Shown: positions 47,663 to 56,716 of the stretch, one piece after another | Layout: every line of letters begins with the position of its first letter | Numbering within the stretch: the first letter of the stretch is position 1 | From: Bacteroidota bacterium | GTDB lineage: Bacteria > Bacteroidota > Ignavibacteria > Palsa-1295 | Length of the DNA stretch: 64,000 nt | Direction of reading: 5' to 3' | NCBI GenBank assembly: GCA_030706745.1 | Contig: JAUZNX010000004.1 | Coordinates: 124,001 to 188,000, forward strand | The notes under the pieces: generated by a model | The model's input: only the letters and a program-made list of their open reading frames with translations | The model's database searches: none | Told to the model about the DNA's origin: nothing | Program-made: the position numbers and the translations under genes

Positions 47663-48605
47663 CTCGCGCAAAGCCCGCCGGCTCCTGCCGATGGCCGCCA
47701 TCTTCTCGCTCCCGATTGTATGGGGTACGACCTTCGCCATTGTTCAGCGGGCACTTGGCGACGTGACACCAATGGCCTTCGTCGTCATCCGATTCGGTTT
47801 GGCGGGTGCATTCTTTCTCGTGATTTCCAAGCCGGCACGTCGAGGGGCCAAGTTGCTGCTCATTGCGCAGACTCCACATGAGCGTCGATTTCGCAGGGAT
47901 ATGATTATACTTGGGCTTGCTATTGGTGCGGGCTACATTTTTCAGACAATTGGTCTTCTGACGACCACCTCCGCTAAGTCGGCTTTTCTCACCTCGACAA
48001 CGGTCATCTGGACGCCACTCTTAGCGTGGGCGATGGGTCGTGAGCGCCTCACGCCGCAACTTCTGGTTGCGGTACTGGCAACAGTTGCGGGTATTTTCTT
48101 CCTTACGCAACCACTTCGAGCCGAAGGATTCCTGATCGGGGACGGCCTTTCACTTGCTTGCGCTCTGGCGTTTGGTGTCTATATTATCGTGATCGATCGC
48201 GCAATGTTGAGGGCCAAAGAATTTGCCGCGGATGAGCATGAGGCATCGATTATGGTGACTTCTACTCAAATTATTGCCGGGACGATAATCTTTCTCATCT
48301 GTATGCCCTTGATCGAGGTTCCACGCTTTCATGCCACCACCTTTAGCGTCGGATCGCTCGTTTATACAGGGATTATCGCAACCTGCATGACAGGATATTT
48401 GCAGAGCCGCTACCAGCACCATGTGACGCCAACGACGGCCTCGATCATCTACATGCTTGAGCCGGTCGTCGCCGCTGCTATCGCTGAAATATTTCTCACT
48501 GAACGAATGGGTTTTCTTGAAATGTTGGGCGGAGGGTTAATAATTATTGGTGTAATAATTGCGCAGGTGAAATTGCCGAATACTCGGGGTTCTACAAAGA
48601 GCTAA
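47649..48605 (+). CDS. EamA family (DMT superfamily) transporter
   Basis: 318 residues, ten predicted membrane helices in two five-helix repeats, each an EamA domain (first repeat: IVWGTTFAIVQRALGDVTP and TSAKSAFLTSTTVIWTPLLA; second: TPTTASIIYMLEPVVAAAIAE). Such proteins export metabolites across the inner membrane. Substrate unknown. The C-terminal helix contains EMLGGGLIIIGVIIAQV, typical for the family. Confidence 0.88.
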   Translation: MMRSNSRKARRLLPMAAIFSLPIVWGTTFAIVQRALGDVTPMAFVVIRFGLAGAFFLVISKPARRGAKLLLIAQTPHERRFRRDMIILGLAIGAGYIFQTIGLLTTTSAKSAFLTSTTVIWTPLLAWAMGRERLTPQLLVAVLATVAGIFFLTQPLRAEGFLIGDGLSLACALAFGVYIIVIDRAMLRAKEFAADEHEASIMVTSTQIIAGTIIFLICMPLIEVPRFHATTFSVGSLVYTGIIATCMTGYLQSRYQHHVTPTTASIIYMLEPVVAAAIAEIFLTERMGFLEMLGGGLIIIGVIIAQVKLPNTRGSTKS

Positions 48606-48612
48606 ACAAATT

Positions 48613-51600
48613 ATGTTACGCGCGACACGTCATTCTCTCATTCGCTCATTCATCCTTTGGGCTCCATGGGCCATTTGCATGCTCTGGATTCGCCCTGCTG
48701 CGGCCCAGGTCGGCACATCGTTCGGCAAGAATAAGGTCGAATACAAACATTTTGACTGGCACTACCTCCAGTCGCCGCATTTCGATATCTACTTTTATCA
48801 GGGCGGCCGCGAGTTGGCAGAGTTTGCGGCGGATCATGCGGAAATGGCGCTTGACTCAATTGAACGCGTGATGAAGTATGACATTACGAATCGAATCGCT
48901 ATCCTGATTTACAATTCTCACAACGATTTTCAGCAAACGAACGCCGTTGGAGAATTTCTACCTGAGGGAGTAGGTGGTGTCACAGAGCTTTTGAAGAACC
49001 GCGTGGTTCTTCCGTTCGAAGGGGATTTTGAATTATTCCGGCATGTCATTCATCATGAGTTGACCCACGCCGTCGTCAACGACATGTTTGTCGGAGGTAC
49101 ATATCAGTCCTTGCTAACGGGTGGAGGAATGGAAATTCCATCCTGGATGAACGAGGGCCTGGCGGAATACAATTCGCTCCATGGTTTGGACATCGAGACC
49201 GATATGTACATGCGTGATGCCGTGCTGAACGATGCGGTTCCGCCACTTACGCGCCTTGGCGGATATGTGCAGTATCGAGTCGGACAAACGATGTATTGGT
49301 ATATCGATCAGCGATATGGCCCTGATAAAGTCGGAGAACTATTGCAGCGCATCAAGACGAGTCGTTCCGTCGAGGCTGGCTTCCGATCGACGTTTGGGAT
49401 GACGATTCCCGAATTCGGCGACAAATTCCTGGAAGGCCTGAAGGTCCTATATTATCCCGACATTGCGCGCTATGCGGATCCGAATGACTATGCGGAAACC
49501 TTGGCGGACCACAAGAAGCTCGACGATTTTATGAATGTCTCCCCAGAGATTTCCCCACAAGGGGATCTCGTCGCATTCATCAGCGATCGGAGTGGGTACT
49601 ACGATGTTTACGTACAGAGCTTGACACAGCCGAGCTCCATCAAAAAGATTTTGAATGGTGGCGGAGCGAGCGCGAATTTCGAAGAGTTGCATCTGCTTAC
49701 GCCCGGTTTGAGTTGGTCGCCGGATGCGCGGCGCCTGGCGCTTGCCTCGAAGGCCGGCGAGACCGATGCGATTTTTTTGCTCGACGTCAATGGCGAAAAT
49801 CAGCAGCGCTTGCCGAATATCGATCTCGATGGAATTCAGGGACTCAAGTGGTCCCCCGATGGCAAATATATCGCTGTTATCGGGATTAAAGACGGTCAGA
49901 GTGATTTGTATCTCTATGACATCGAGCACAAGCAGCTTCGAAATCTTACCGATGATGTCTTCGCCGATCATGAACCAACCTGGACAGCTGATTCGAAGTC
50001 GATCTATTTTACCAGTGAGCGAGAGAATAATCTCGTATCGGGTCAGTATCCCATCCAGCGTACTGCTGGTGTAAACTTCGAAAGTCCAAACCGGGAGATT
50101 TATCGCTATGACATGGCGACCAACGCTATCGTGCGGATTACCACGACGCCGAATGCAAATGAGTATTATCCTGCACTGACGCAGGATAATCATCTCTTTT
50201 ATATTAGCGATGCCAATGGGATCAATAATATTTATCTGGCAAATGCCGATGGCTCGAACGCTCACCCCATCACGAATTCCGTATCGAAGATCGATCAAAT
50301 CTCAATCTCGAATGATGGGACCAAGCTCTGTTTTTCAACGATGCACAAGGGCGGATACGATCTCTTTACATTACGGAATCCCATCGATCGTCACATCGAT
50401 ACCCTTGGTCTAACCGAATACCGTAAGAACAACGGTGGACGTCTCGTTTCTCGGATCGATACGTCGCTCAAGGCCGGCAACCAACCAGATTCAGCAAAGG
50501 GCTATGGGAATGTCGGTGTCGATTTGCATGATTATGTCTTTAGCCAGAACCCCGCTGAAGAACGTGGCACGCATGGCACGCGCGATCATCGCGCACCGGC
50601 CTCCGTCGTGACAAACTTCAAGGATTCGACCGGACACTATATCGTCCATGAATACAAGACGGTATTTTCGCCTGACGTTATCATTGGCTCTGCTGGCTAT
50701 ACCGGCTACTACGGTTTGCAGGGCACGACGCAGATGCTCTTCTCGGACGAACTCGGCAATCAGCAGATCTTCTTTGCCACTAATCTGATTCTGGATCTCC
50801 GCAATTCAGATTATATTCTGGCATACTACAATTTGTCGAATCGCATCAATTGGGGTTTGCAGGGATATCACAGCGCAGCCTTCTTGCAGGAAACCTCCGA
50901 TCCTGATGCCCCAAACGAAATTCTTCCAATCGCCCGCTTTACTTCGACGGGTCTGGCGGGAATGGCCTCGTATCCATTGAATCGCTTTACGCGTTTCGAT
51001 TTTTCGGTAACGGGTGCCCTATTCCAGAAAGATCTTATCGTTTCTGAGAATGTGCCGACGAAGAATGCCTACGCGATTTTTCCGCAGGTGAATTATGTCC
51101 ATGATGACGCGCTCTACAGTTACTTCTATCCGATCGGCGGAACGCGATTTAATTTTGGCATTGCCGCTGCCCCGCAATTCGGAAGTGACTGGCTCGGATT
51201 CGTAACACCCACGATGGATCTTCGCCGCTATCTGAAGATCACGAGCACCTTCTCACTTGCGACTCGAGTGGCCGGTGCCGCAAGCTTCGGTCCCACGCCA
51301 CAGCACTTCTTTATTGGCGGCGTCGACAATTGGATTAACCGGTTCTACAAAACTCAAGGCTTTCCAATCAACTCACCACAGGACTTCGCCTTTTTCACAC
51401 CGGGTTTGCCGCTTCGAGGATTTGCCTATGATGAGCGGATCGGCACGCACTATGCGATGGCGAATATTGAATTGCGCTACCCATTCCCGATTAGTGTTGC
51501 AGGATTCCCGCTTGCATTCTTTGGCGATTCTTTCATCGATGCTGGAACCGCCTGGAATAATCAAGTCTATCTCTTCCAGCGGGCAGGCGATGGCAGTTGG

Positions 51601-51747
51601 ATAACCCGCGATCTCCTGATGTCGGCCGGAACGGGTATCCGAACATATCTTCTCGGATTTTACACGCACTTCGACATTGCCTGGACCACCAATCTGGCAT
51701 CGTGGTCCCATCCGAACTATATTATTTCGCTCGGCGAGGATTTCTAA
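48613..51747 (+). CDS. Secreted protease-propeller-barrel protein (gluzincin, PD40/TolB-like repeats, Omp85-like barrel)
   Basis: 1044 residues with a signal peptide (ICMLWIRPAAAQ). Residues 50-290 carry a gluzincin-type zinc site, H148-E149-L-T-H152 (RHVIHHELTHAV), with the third ligand probably E181 in PSWMNEGLAEY. Residues about 300-620 contain at least six WD40-like PD40 repeats, for example WSPDGKYIAVIG and ISNDGTKLCFST. The C-terminal part (about 720-1044) has alternating beta-strands, GFPINSPQD, LRGFAYDERIGTHYAMANIELRYPF and the DAGTAWNN motif, as in BamA/Omp85 barrels. It probably sits in the outer membrane with the protease and propeller outside the barrel. Substrate unknown. Confidence 0.82.
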   Translation: MLRATRHSLIRSFILWAPWAICMLWIRPAAAQVGTSFGKNKVEYKHFDWHYLQSPHFDIYFYQGGRELAEFAADHAEMALDSIERVMKYDITNRIAILIYNSHNDFQQTNAVGEFLPEGVGGVTELLKNRVVLPFEGDFELFRHVIHHELTHAVVNDMFVGGTYQSLLTGGGMEIPSWMNEGLAEYNSLHGLDIETDMYMRDAVLNDAVPPLTRLGGYVQYRVGQTMYWYIDQRYGPDKVGELLQRIKTSRSVEAGFRSTFGMTIPEFGDKFLEGLKVLYYPDIARYADPNDYAETLADHKKLDDFMNVSPEISPQGDLVAFISDRSGYYDVYVQSLTQPSSIKKILNGGGASANFEELHLLTPGLSWSPDARRLALASKAGETDAIFLLDVNGENQQRLPNIDLDGIQGLKWSPDGKYIAVIGIKDGQSDLYLYDIEHKQLRNLTDDVFADHEPTWTADSKSIYFTSERENNLVSGQYPIQRTAGVNFESPNREIYRYDMATNAIVRITTTPNANEYYPALTQDNHLFYISDANGINNIYLANADGSNAHPITNSVSKIDQISISNDGTKLCFSTMHKGGYDLFTLRNPIDRHIDTLGLTEYRKNNGGRLVSRIDTSLKAGNQPDSAKGYGNVGVDLHDYVFSQNPAEERGTHGTRDHRAPASVVTNFKDSTGHYIVHEYKTVFSPDVIIGSAGYTGYYGLQGTTQMLFSDELGNQQIFFATNLILDLRNSDYILAYYNLSNRINWGLQGYHSAAFLQETSDPDAPNEILPIARFTSTGLAGMASYPLNRFTRFDFSVTGALFQKDLIVSENVPTKNAYAIFPQVNYVHDDALYSYFYPIGGTRFNFGIAAAPQFGSDWLGFVTPTMDLRRYLKITSTFSLATRVAGAASFGPTPQHFFIGGVDNWINRFYKTQGFPINSPQDFAFFTPGLPLRGFAYDERIGTHYAMANIELRYPFPISVAGFPLAFFGDSFIDAGTAWNNQVYLFQRAGDGSWITRDLLMSAGTGIRTYLLGFYTHFDIAWTTNLASWSHPNYIISLGEDF

Positions 51748-52523
51748 ATGTGTGGCTTGCCGGCGAGCGGATCCGTCCATAGATTGCTGGCCGGTGATGC
51801 TTCGAGTGCCGCTTGCGCCTCGACTTCGCGCCAGATCAACTGACACGGGAAGCGGTTCTCATTTAGCGCCCGGCAGAGTACCAGCGAGTCGAACGCATTG
51901 CCCAACTCCTGCAAGTGCTTCAGCTCCGGATAACCACGAACACCATGCAGCACCGTGAGTTGTATCTTATGCAAGTGCGCCAACTGCCCAATCGCTGCCA
52001 ACTTCTGCCACTCCATGCCGTTCGTTTCGAGTGCATCGCGGGGCGAAATATCGATTGCCAGCCGCTCGATCTTCCGTTGCTGATACAGCGGAAGATTCGC
52101 CGCGAAATCGAACGTCAGGTCTACGGTCGGAATGATCTTCCGCGACGTAAACGTATCGCAATACGTCAGAAACAATTCTTCCGGCGTATCGAGTGGGAGG
52201 AAGATCCGGTAGATTCCCGCTTCCAGCATGGTACGGCAATCGTTTCGATGCCGGGGCGCTTCCGAAAGCGAAGCACACAGTGGAACATCCACGGCGGCGC
52301 GCATGCGCCGGATGAGGGCCAGGCTTTCCGCGTCCCACTGATCGCTATCGAAGAACTGAAGATTGATCATCTTCGAATTCTCTCGCCGCAGAAGCCGTGC
52401 TCGATCGACCGGGTCCTGCGAATAGATATCGCGCTCCGCGAAATGCGTCTCGTGCGCCAGGGCGCCGATTTGGCCGCCGCACAACCCGTGCTGGATCGGA
52501 ATCGATGGAATGATCAGTACCAT
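51744..52523 (-). CDS. HisA-like TIM-barrel protein lacking the catalytic motifs
   Basis: 259 residues with a HisA-like start (LIIPSIPIQHGLCGG), YSQDPVDRARLLRRENSKM and a TIM-barrel strand pattern. The usual IPAID, whose Asp is the catalytic base in HisA, reads IPSIP, and the GGGIR phosphate-binding motif is replaced by CASLSEAPRH. So the histidine-pathway isomerase reaction is unlikely. Start ATG at 52523 is preferred because the preceding 30 codons are polar and outside the fold. Convergent with the protease gene, overlapping by 4 bp. No other his genes nearby. Confidence 0.6.
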   Translation of the reverse strand: MVLIIPSIPIQHGLCGGQIGALAHETHFAERDIYSQDPVDRARLLRRENSKMINLQFFDSDQWDAESLALIRRMRAAVDVPLCASLSEAPRHRNDCRTMLEAGIYRIFLPLDTPEELFLTYCDTFTSRKIIPTVDLTFDFAANLPLYQQRKIERLAIDISPRDALETNGMEWQKLAAIGQLAHLHKIQLTVLHGVRGYPELKHLQELGNAFDSLVLCRALNENRFPCQLIWREVEAQAALEASPASNLWTDPLAGKPHI

Positions 52524-52646
52524 GAGTTCGCGCCCAACAGAGACGACGCGCCCAATAGTTTGTGTGGGTTTGTTCTTTTCATATTCATCCGCCGCCGCGG
52601 ATTCATATTTCATAATTCATATTTTCCCAGAAAACGGGTGCCCAAA

Positions 52647-52665
52647 GTTAAAGTAATACTTTAAC
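52647..52665. promoter_or_regulatory. Palindromic operator-like site
   Basis: GTTAAAGTAATACTTTAAC, a perfect 9+1+9 palindrome upstream of the HisA-like gene (about 125 bp before its start) and 172 bp before the promoter of the secreted protein. A dimeric regulator could bind here; none is encoded next to it. Confidence 0.4.
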
Positions 52666-52836
52666 TCTCTCTTTTGAGTTGTCATTTAATGAACGCCCGG
52701 CCCGCACTCACGATTCGAAACGCCTTCTGTTTTCAATGAGCATGGGTGCCCATGACCCACGCAACTAATATAATACGCCGCTTGGCGATTGATACCTACC
52801 TTCAAAAATATATTTTCATAAATCTTCAGCCAGGCC

Positions 52837-52865
52837 TTGACTTATGGAAAAATAGTTTGTATATT
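52837..52865 (+). promoter_or_regulatory. Promoter of the secreted repeat protein
   Basis: TTGACT at 52837-52842, a 17-nt spacer, and TATATT at 52860-52865: close to the standard sigma70 pattern. The -10 region continues as TATATTG, which also partly matches the Bacteroidota TAnnTTTG. The ATG of the signal-peptide frame is 64 nt downstream. Confidence 0.55.
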
Positions 52866-52929
52866 GTCCTTTTATTGGTTCCGGTGCCCTTCACACCGGT
52901 GGTTGTTCTAAAAATATTCGCTCTGAGTT

Positions 52930-53127
52930 ATGACACCAACTCTGCGTTCCGAAGTAGGTCATGCGTCCCCGCTTGACAATCTCCGATTTGTTGCAGTTTT
53001 CGCCTTCTTGCTGGCAGCAATGCTTGGGGGGGGGGGACAGCTATTCTTAAGGCGCAGACGCCACTCGCCAGATTCGTGCTCCCCACGAACACCACCGAAA
53101 CCGCCGTCCAGCCCACGTTCCGGGTGA
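52930..53127 (+). other. Signal-peptide frame of the secreted repeat protein (out of frame with its body)
   Basis: ATG at 52930 opens a short frame with polar N-terminal residues and a hydrophobic helix (LRFVAVFAFLLAAML) followed by four Gly from the G tract, then Arg-rich sequence that looks like a frameshift. The frame that follows the G tract in the body of the gene begins GGGTAILKAQTPLARFV, where a signal peptidase site (LKAQ) is expected. Joining the two needs a change of one extra G or two fewer. It is the missing 5' end of the next gene. Confidence 0.6.
53026..53036 (+). repeat. Homopolymeric G11 tract
   Basis: Eleven consecutive G in the signal-peptide region. At length 11 the start frame and the body frame do not match; at 12 or 9 they would. 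Long G runs of this kind are slippage-prone and are used for phase variation in some bacteria (established for example in Campylobacter and Neisseria). It could also be an assembly or sequencing error. Confidence 0.7.
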
Positions 53128-56100
53128 TTACGAAGTATCGGATCGATACGAGTTCGATTCATTGGAAGCGCCTACTGATCGATGATAGTACTAAAGTTCA
53201 AGTCCCCACGATTTGCGTCCTACCCTATTCTTCATATCAATCGTTTGATACGTTAAGCTTTGCTGACACGATTTGGGCCCTAATAGCAGATACAGGAACG
53301 GGAACGATCATTAACGACACAACAATCGAATTCAAGGCTTCAACATTGCTTAATTCGCAGTTGTTTGAAGTTGTTTTAATGGGCCTCCGGGAGATTTCGG
53401 GGAGCGACACAATAAATGTCTCGGACACCGTAGCACGATTAAGGTTCACGACGATCGCTTTGCCTCCGAAGCTCATTACTATCAACGCTTTTGCGGGCAG
53501 TGCTCTCCGTATGCATGACACGGTCACCGCTCGATTCACAAGTAAGCTTGACAGTGCAAACACATCATCAGGGCCGATTCTCTCCCTTTTCGTAAGACAT
53601 GCGACATTCGATACGACAAGTGATTCTCTGAGTGTCAACGACAGTACAATCGGGTCGCTTTCCTGGGTTGACGCGAATGATAGTTCAGTCGTACACACGC
53701 TGCCCACGACTCCATTCGGATTGGGCGACAATTATTTCATAAAATATGATCTCAGCGGTCTCACGGGCGATTCGACGCAGCAAGGGACATGGGATTTCAA
53801 TTGCCGCAAGTCTTTTAGGCTTAATATCACTACACAGGCGACCGCCGGACTCACTTCGCTTCCAACAATCCATTTTGACCCGAGGATAAACGAGGAATAC
53901 ATGATCGCGGTCGATTCGTTAAACGATACAACCGCAATCCTTGACACGAATTTTGTTGGCAGGATCGTAAATGCGAATGATACGGTGACCTACGCTGCAC
54001 CTGCCAGGTCGGCGTGTGCCGAATTTTGGAAATGGAGTTGTCCGGGATACCCGGCTTGGGATAACTCAACCGCGAATCCAATCGCGATATCGCTTGATCC
54101 CGACCATCTTTCTGATTTGAACCTCGTCGCTCTCTATAAGCCGATTCCACTCGATACGCTCATTGTGTCTGCCACGTGTCCAATCGGCTTCTACTGCGGC
54201 AATATTGAGATCAGGAGCGATTCGGTTGCATGCGGCGATGCTATTTCGGATACATGTGCCGACACGTGTAAGTACTATATTCAGCATCAACGGGTAGTAA
54301 GTCTCCGAGCTTACTCGAGTTCCAATCGATTTCAGTCTTGGAGTTCTTCCGATCCGAATATCGATGGTTCTACTTCGCCGTATGTGCAGTTAGTGATGAA
54401 TGGTACGGAGAGCTTCGTCGCAAATTTTGCCCCTCCGCCCAGCCCGCAGCCACCGTTTGCGGACCTGTGCGCTTCAATCCAGAAGGACAATGGGCATTCG
54501 GGATGGAGTTGCAATTCGAGCATTGCGAACATTGTAATTCCAAGTTGTAACTTGTTGAGTGGGGGATGCATTAGTGTCCCCTATGGGTCATCAAACCCTG
54601 TAACCATCAAGATTCTTGATCGGACCTACGGCATTAAGAGCTATTCCGATGCTGGTGGTTTTCATGATTGGGGCGGGGTGGTGCATGACTTATATTCGGG
54701 CGGAGGCAATGGCACCTTCACATTAACGGAAGTTGCGCCAGCCAATGTTACATTCGTTGTCGCAAAATTGCGCAAAGTCACCCTAACCATTATTGTGGCG
54801 AGGACTGATAAGCTCCTGCCAAAAGGAACACTCGTGACTGGCGCAGAGCAAGGAAACTTCCAGAGCATGTGGTGTCAAGTATCCCAGCAAGATGGGAATG
54901 GCGAGGCACTGCCGTACCCTGGCGCTGCAAGCTCGCCAACCGTTCCAGACAAGATGAGCTTCACACTGGAGTATGACCTCGGTACAATAGTCAATCTTTC
55001 CCCTGGCGCGAATAACGGGTTTACTTTTTCCGGCTGGACCGGCGGAGGTACGAGTCCGTTAACATTAACCATGAGTGATAATATCACAGTCGGGGAGAAT
55101 ATCCAAGCAGCGTTCATGGTGGTTAGCATTCGTTTCACGCGCGATGTGGCCGTGAATGAACAGCGATGGTATGATGTAGTTGATTTGCCTGTCGATCAAT
55201 GGGGTGACAATCAGGCCGACGTGTCCGCTCATCCAACTAATTCTCCAATGCATTGGGATACGACCGCTCCTCTTTCCTTCGTGGTAGAATTTAATCAGCC
55301 GATTGGAACAATCGGATCTGTTGATGGACACTACGGGCTTGCATACGAACGCTCCAAGGATTGGCGCCAAAGGCAACTATGTAGTCCGGCGGAGCCATCG
55401 TGGCATCTTAATCCTCAGGATCCATCCGGCAGCAGTATCATCGTAGATTTTGATTACGCCGGTTATCCCGACGTGTGGAAGGGTGAAGATTGCGCACTCG
55501 ACATCGCAATGCACAACATCATCACGAACACGAACGGCGAACACCTTTCGAATCGAGTGCGATTGCCTTTTTCAACAGTCGGCCCTGATCTAAAGTGGGA
55601 AATTCAGTGGTTCTGGCCAATGGGCCTCTGCGACGAAAGTCTATTCGAGGTCGTGCTTGGTCTTCCAGGTTCACTAAGGAATGTCTATCAAACTGGTTTG
55701 TGGGCTTATGAAAGTTCTTCCAAGAATATTGCTCAACTTTCTCCGTTTGGCTGGCCAACTGATAAAAACCCACAAGATAGCAGCCAATATGGTTTAGTTT
55801 GCGACAAAAGCGCAGAAATAGACAAGAATTGTCTCACGGTCAATAGAGTTGCCGGTGATGGAATGCTGACGATGCGTACGGAATGTTTTACTCATGGGGG
55901 CGGATGCGAAGGCGGGAATATAAGTTCTGCAATCTCTTTCGTCCTTTGGGCCGCGGCTACAGTAGGGATGGACGGAGGCATATCGTACCTGGTTAAAACA
56001 ATCGGTTTTGATGTCTTGCCCGCGGTGGTATCAAATCTGGGTCTAATATGGAGCACGTATCTAGAGACAGTCTCAAACTGGGGATGTGACAGATATGTAG

Positions 56101-56255
56101 GCTTTAGTTATTGGCCACCAGTCGGTCAAGCAAATTTTTGGGGATATTGGTTAAATGATGATGGGCATCATATTCCAGATCCAGATTGGGCCACCCCATA
56201 CGGATACGGCGATTATGGAGCATTGAAATCCCATGTAAATGTAACCATCCAATAA
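53076..56255 (+). CDS. Large secreted/surface repeat protein, signal-peptide frame broken at the G11 tract
   Basis: 1059 residues from a GTG at 53076; the true start is probably the ATG at 52930 in another frame. The N-terminal part (VLPTNTTETAVQPTFRV) is an Ig-like beta-domain. Divergent InlB B-repeat (Flg_new_2-type) segments are visible at about 390-450 (FQSWSSSDPNI) and 630-690 (GFTFSGWTGGG, TLTMSDNI). Residues about 690-1059 are unfamiliar, Trp/Gly/Cys-rich, with a hydrophobic stretch near 960-985. No T9SS sorting domain at the C-terminus. A 147-residue lipoprotein gene starts 1 bp after the stop. Base composition looks more AT-rich than its neighbours, which suggests transfer. Role: surface adhesin or effector (inference). 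Confidence 0.65.
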   Translation: MLPTNTTETAVQPTFRVITKYRIDTSSIHWKRLLIDDSTKVQVPTICVLPYSSYQSFDTLSFADTIWALIADTGTGTIINDTTIEFKASTLLNSQLFEVVLMGLREISGSDTINVSDTVARLRFTTIALPPKLITINAFAGSALRMHDTVTARFTSKLDSANTSSGPILSLFVRHATFDTTSDSLSVNDSTIGSLSWVDANDSSVVHTLPTTPFGLGDNYFIKYDLSGLTGDSTQQGTWDFNCRKSFRLNITTQATAGLTSLPTIHFDPRINEEYMIAVDSLNDTTAILDTNFVGRIVNANDTVTYAAPARSACAEFWKWSCPGYPAWDNSTANPIAISLDPDHLSDLNLVALYKPIPLDTLIVSATCPIGFYCGNIEIRSDSVACGDAISDTCADTCKYYIQHQRVVSLRAYSSSNRFQSWSSSDPNIDGSTSPYVQLVMNGTESFVANFAPPPSPQPPFADLCASIQKDNGHSGWSCNSSIANIVIPSCNLLSGGCISVPYGSSNPVTIKILDRTYGIKSYSDAGGFHDWGGVVHDLYSGGGNGTFTLTEVAPANVTFVVAKLRKVTLTIIVARTDKLLPKGTLVTGAEQGNFQSMWCQVSQQDGNGEALPYPGAASSPTVPDKMSFTLEYDLGTIVNLSPGANNGFTFSGWTGGGTSPLTLTMSDNITVGENIQAAFMVVSIRFTRDVAVNEQRWYDVVDLPVDQWGDNQADVSAHPTNSPMHWDTTAPLSFVVEFNQPIGTIGSVDGHYGLAYERSKDWRQRQLCSPAEPSWHLNPQDPSGSSIIVDFDYAGYPDVWKGEDCALDIAMHNIITNTNGEHLSNRVRLPFSTVGPDLKWEIQWFWPMGLCDESLFEVVLGLPGSLRNVYQTGLWAYESSSKNIAQLSPFGWPTDKNPQDSSQYGLVCDKSAEIDKNCLTVNRVAGDGMLTMRTECFTHGGGCEGGNISSAISFVLWAAATVGMDGGISYLVKTIGFDVLPAVVSNLGLIWSTYLETVSNWGCDRYVGFSYWPPVGQANFWGYWLNDDGHHIPDPDWATPYGYGDYGALKSHVNVTIQ

Positions 56256-56256
56256 A

Positions 56257-56700
56257 ATGGTGAAGTTCAAAGTGACACTCTACATGTCTATTCTATTCGC
56301 TTTTAGTGCCTGTTCTATTCCGAACCACTTCGAAAGAAGCTATTTGGAGCGGGTTAAAAGAGCGGGAAACCATTTGAAGGTTTCAAACTCGAGCTTTGAC
56401 TCAGTTTGGATGCGGGGCAGGCTATTCATTTCCAAGTATTCTGCATATCCCATAACCATCGACAACGATACACTTCTTGCAACAGCGCGTCCTTGTTTTT
56501 TCTGTGGGGGTTACGGTTACCGGATTGTTGCTTCGCATGATGGCGAGAGCGCTCACTCAATCGGCGCATTTTTTGAAATGGGTTTTTGGCATGCGTTTTA
56601 TTCTGTGCTTATTCCGTACGGAATCCCTGAGAATGTAGACATTCTTGCCAGTTACATGAGAACGGACAGCTTGCCATACCCGGAATTAATTTCAAGGTAA
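56257..56700 (+). CDS. Small predicted lipoprotein
   Basis: 147 residues starting 1 bp after the stop of the large secreted protein. Signal peptide with a lipobox-like FAFSAC, so probably anchored in a membrane and facing the periplasm or outside. The mature part has two Cys in RPCFFCGGYGYRI. No family recognised. The tight spacing implies a shared transcript and a partner role, such as an immunity or tethering protein (inference). Confidence 0.6.
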   Translation: MVKFKVTLYMSILFAFSACSIPNHFERSYLERVKRAGNHLKVSNSSFDSVWMRGRLFISKYSAYPITIDNDTLLATARPCFFCGGYGYRIVASHDGESAHSIGAFFEMGFWHAFYSVLIPYGIPENVDILASYMRTDSLPYPELISR

Positions 56701-56716
56701 TTTACAAATATCAAGC

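Larger units (their letters stand above)
52524..52929. other. 406-bp intergenic region, regulatory features only
   Basis: Between the HisA-like gene (minus) and the secreted repeat protein (plus). It holds a 9+1+9 palindrome and a sigma70-like promoter, listed separately, and a CATGGG-TG-CCCATG inverted repeat at 52742-52755. No protein-coding signal was recognised; short open frames here have no family resemblance. Confidence 0.5.

Noticed and set aside
49447-50298. 283-codon open frame on the minus strand, rich in Ile and Arg
   Set aside because: Mirror of the PD40 repeats of the outer-membrane protein; no independent start or family.
52746-52976. 76-codon open frame covering the promoter and signal-peptide start
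   Set aside because: It crosses the promoter and is in a different frame from the signal peptide; no family resemblance.
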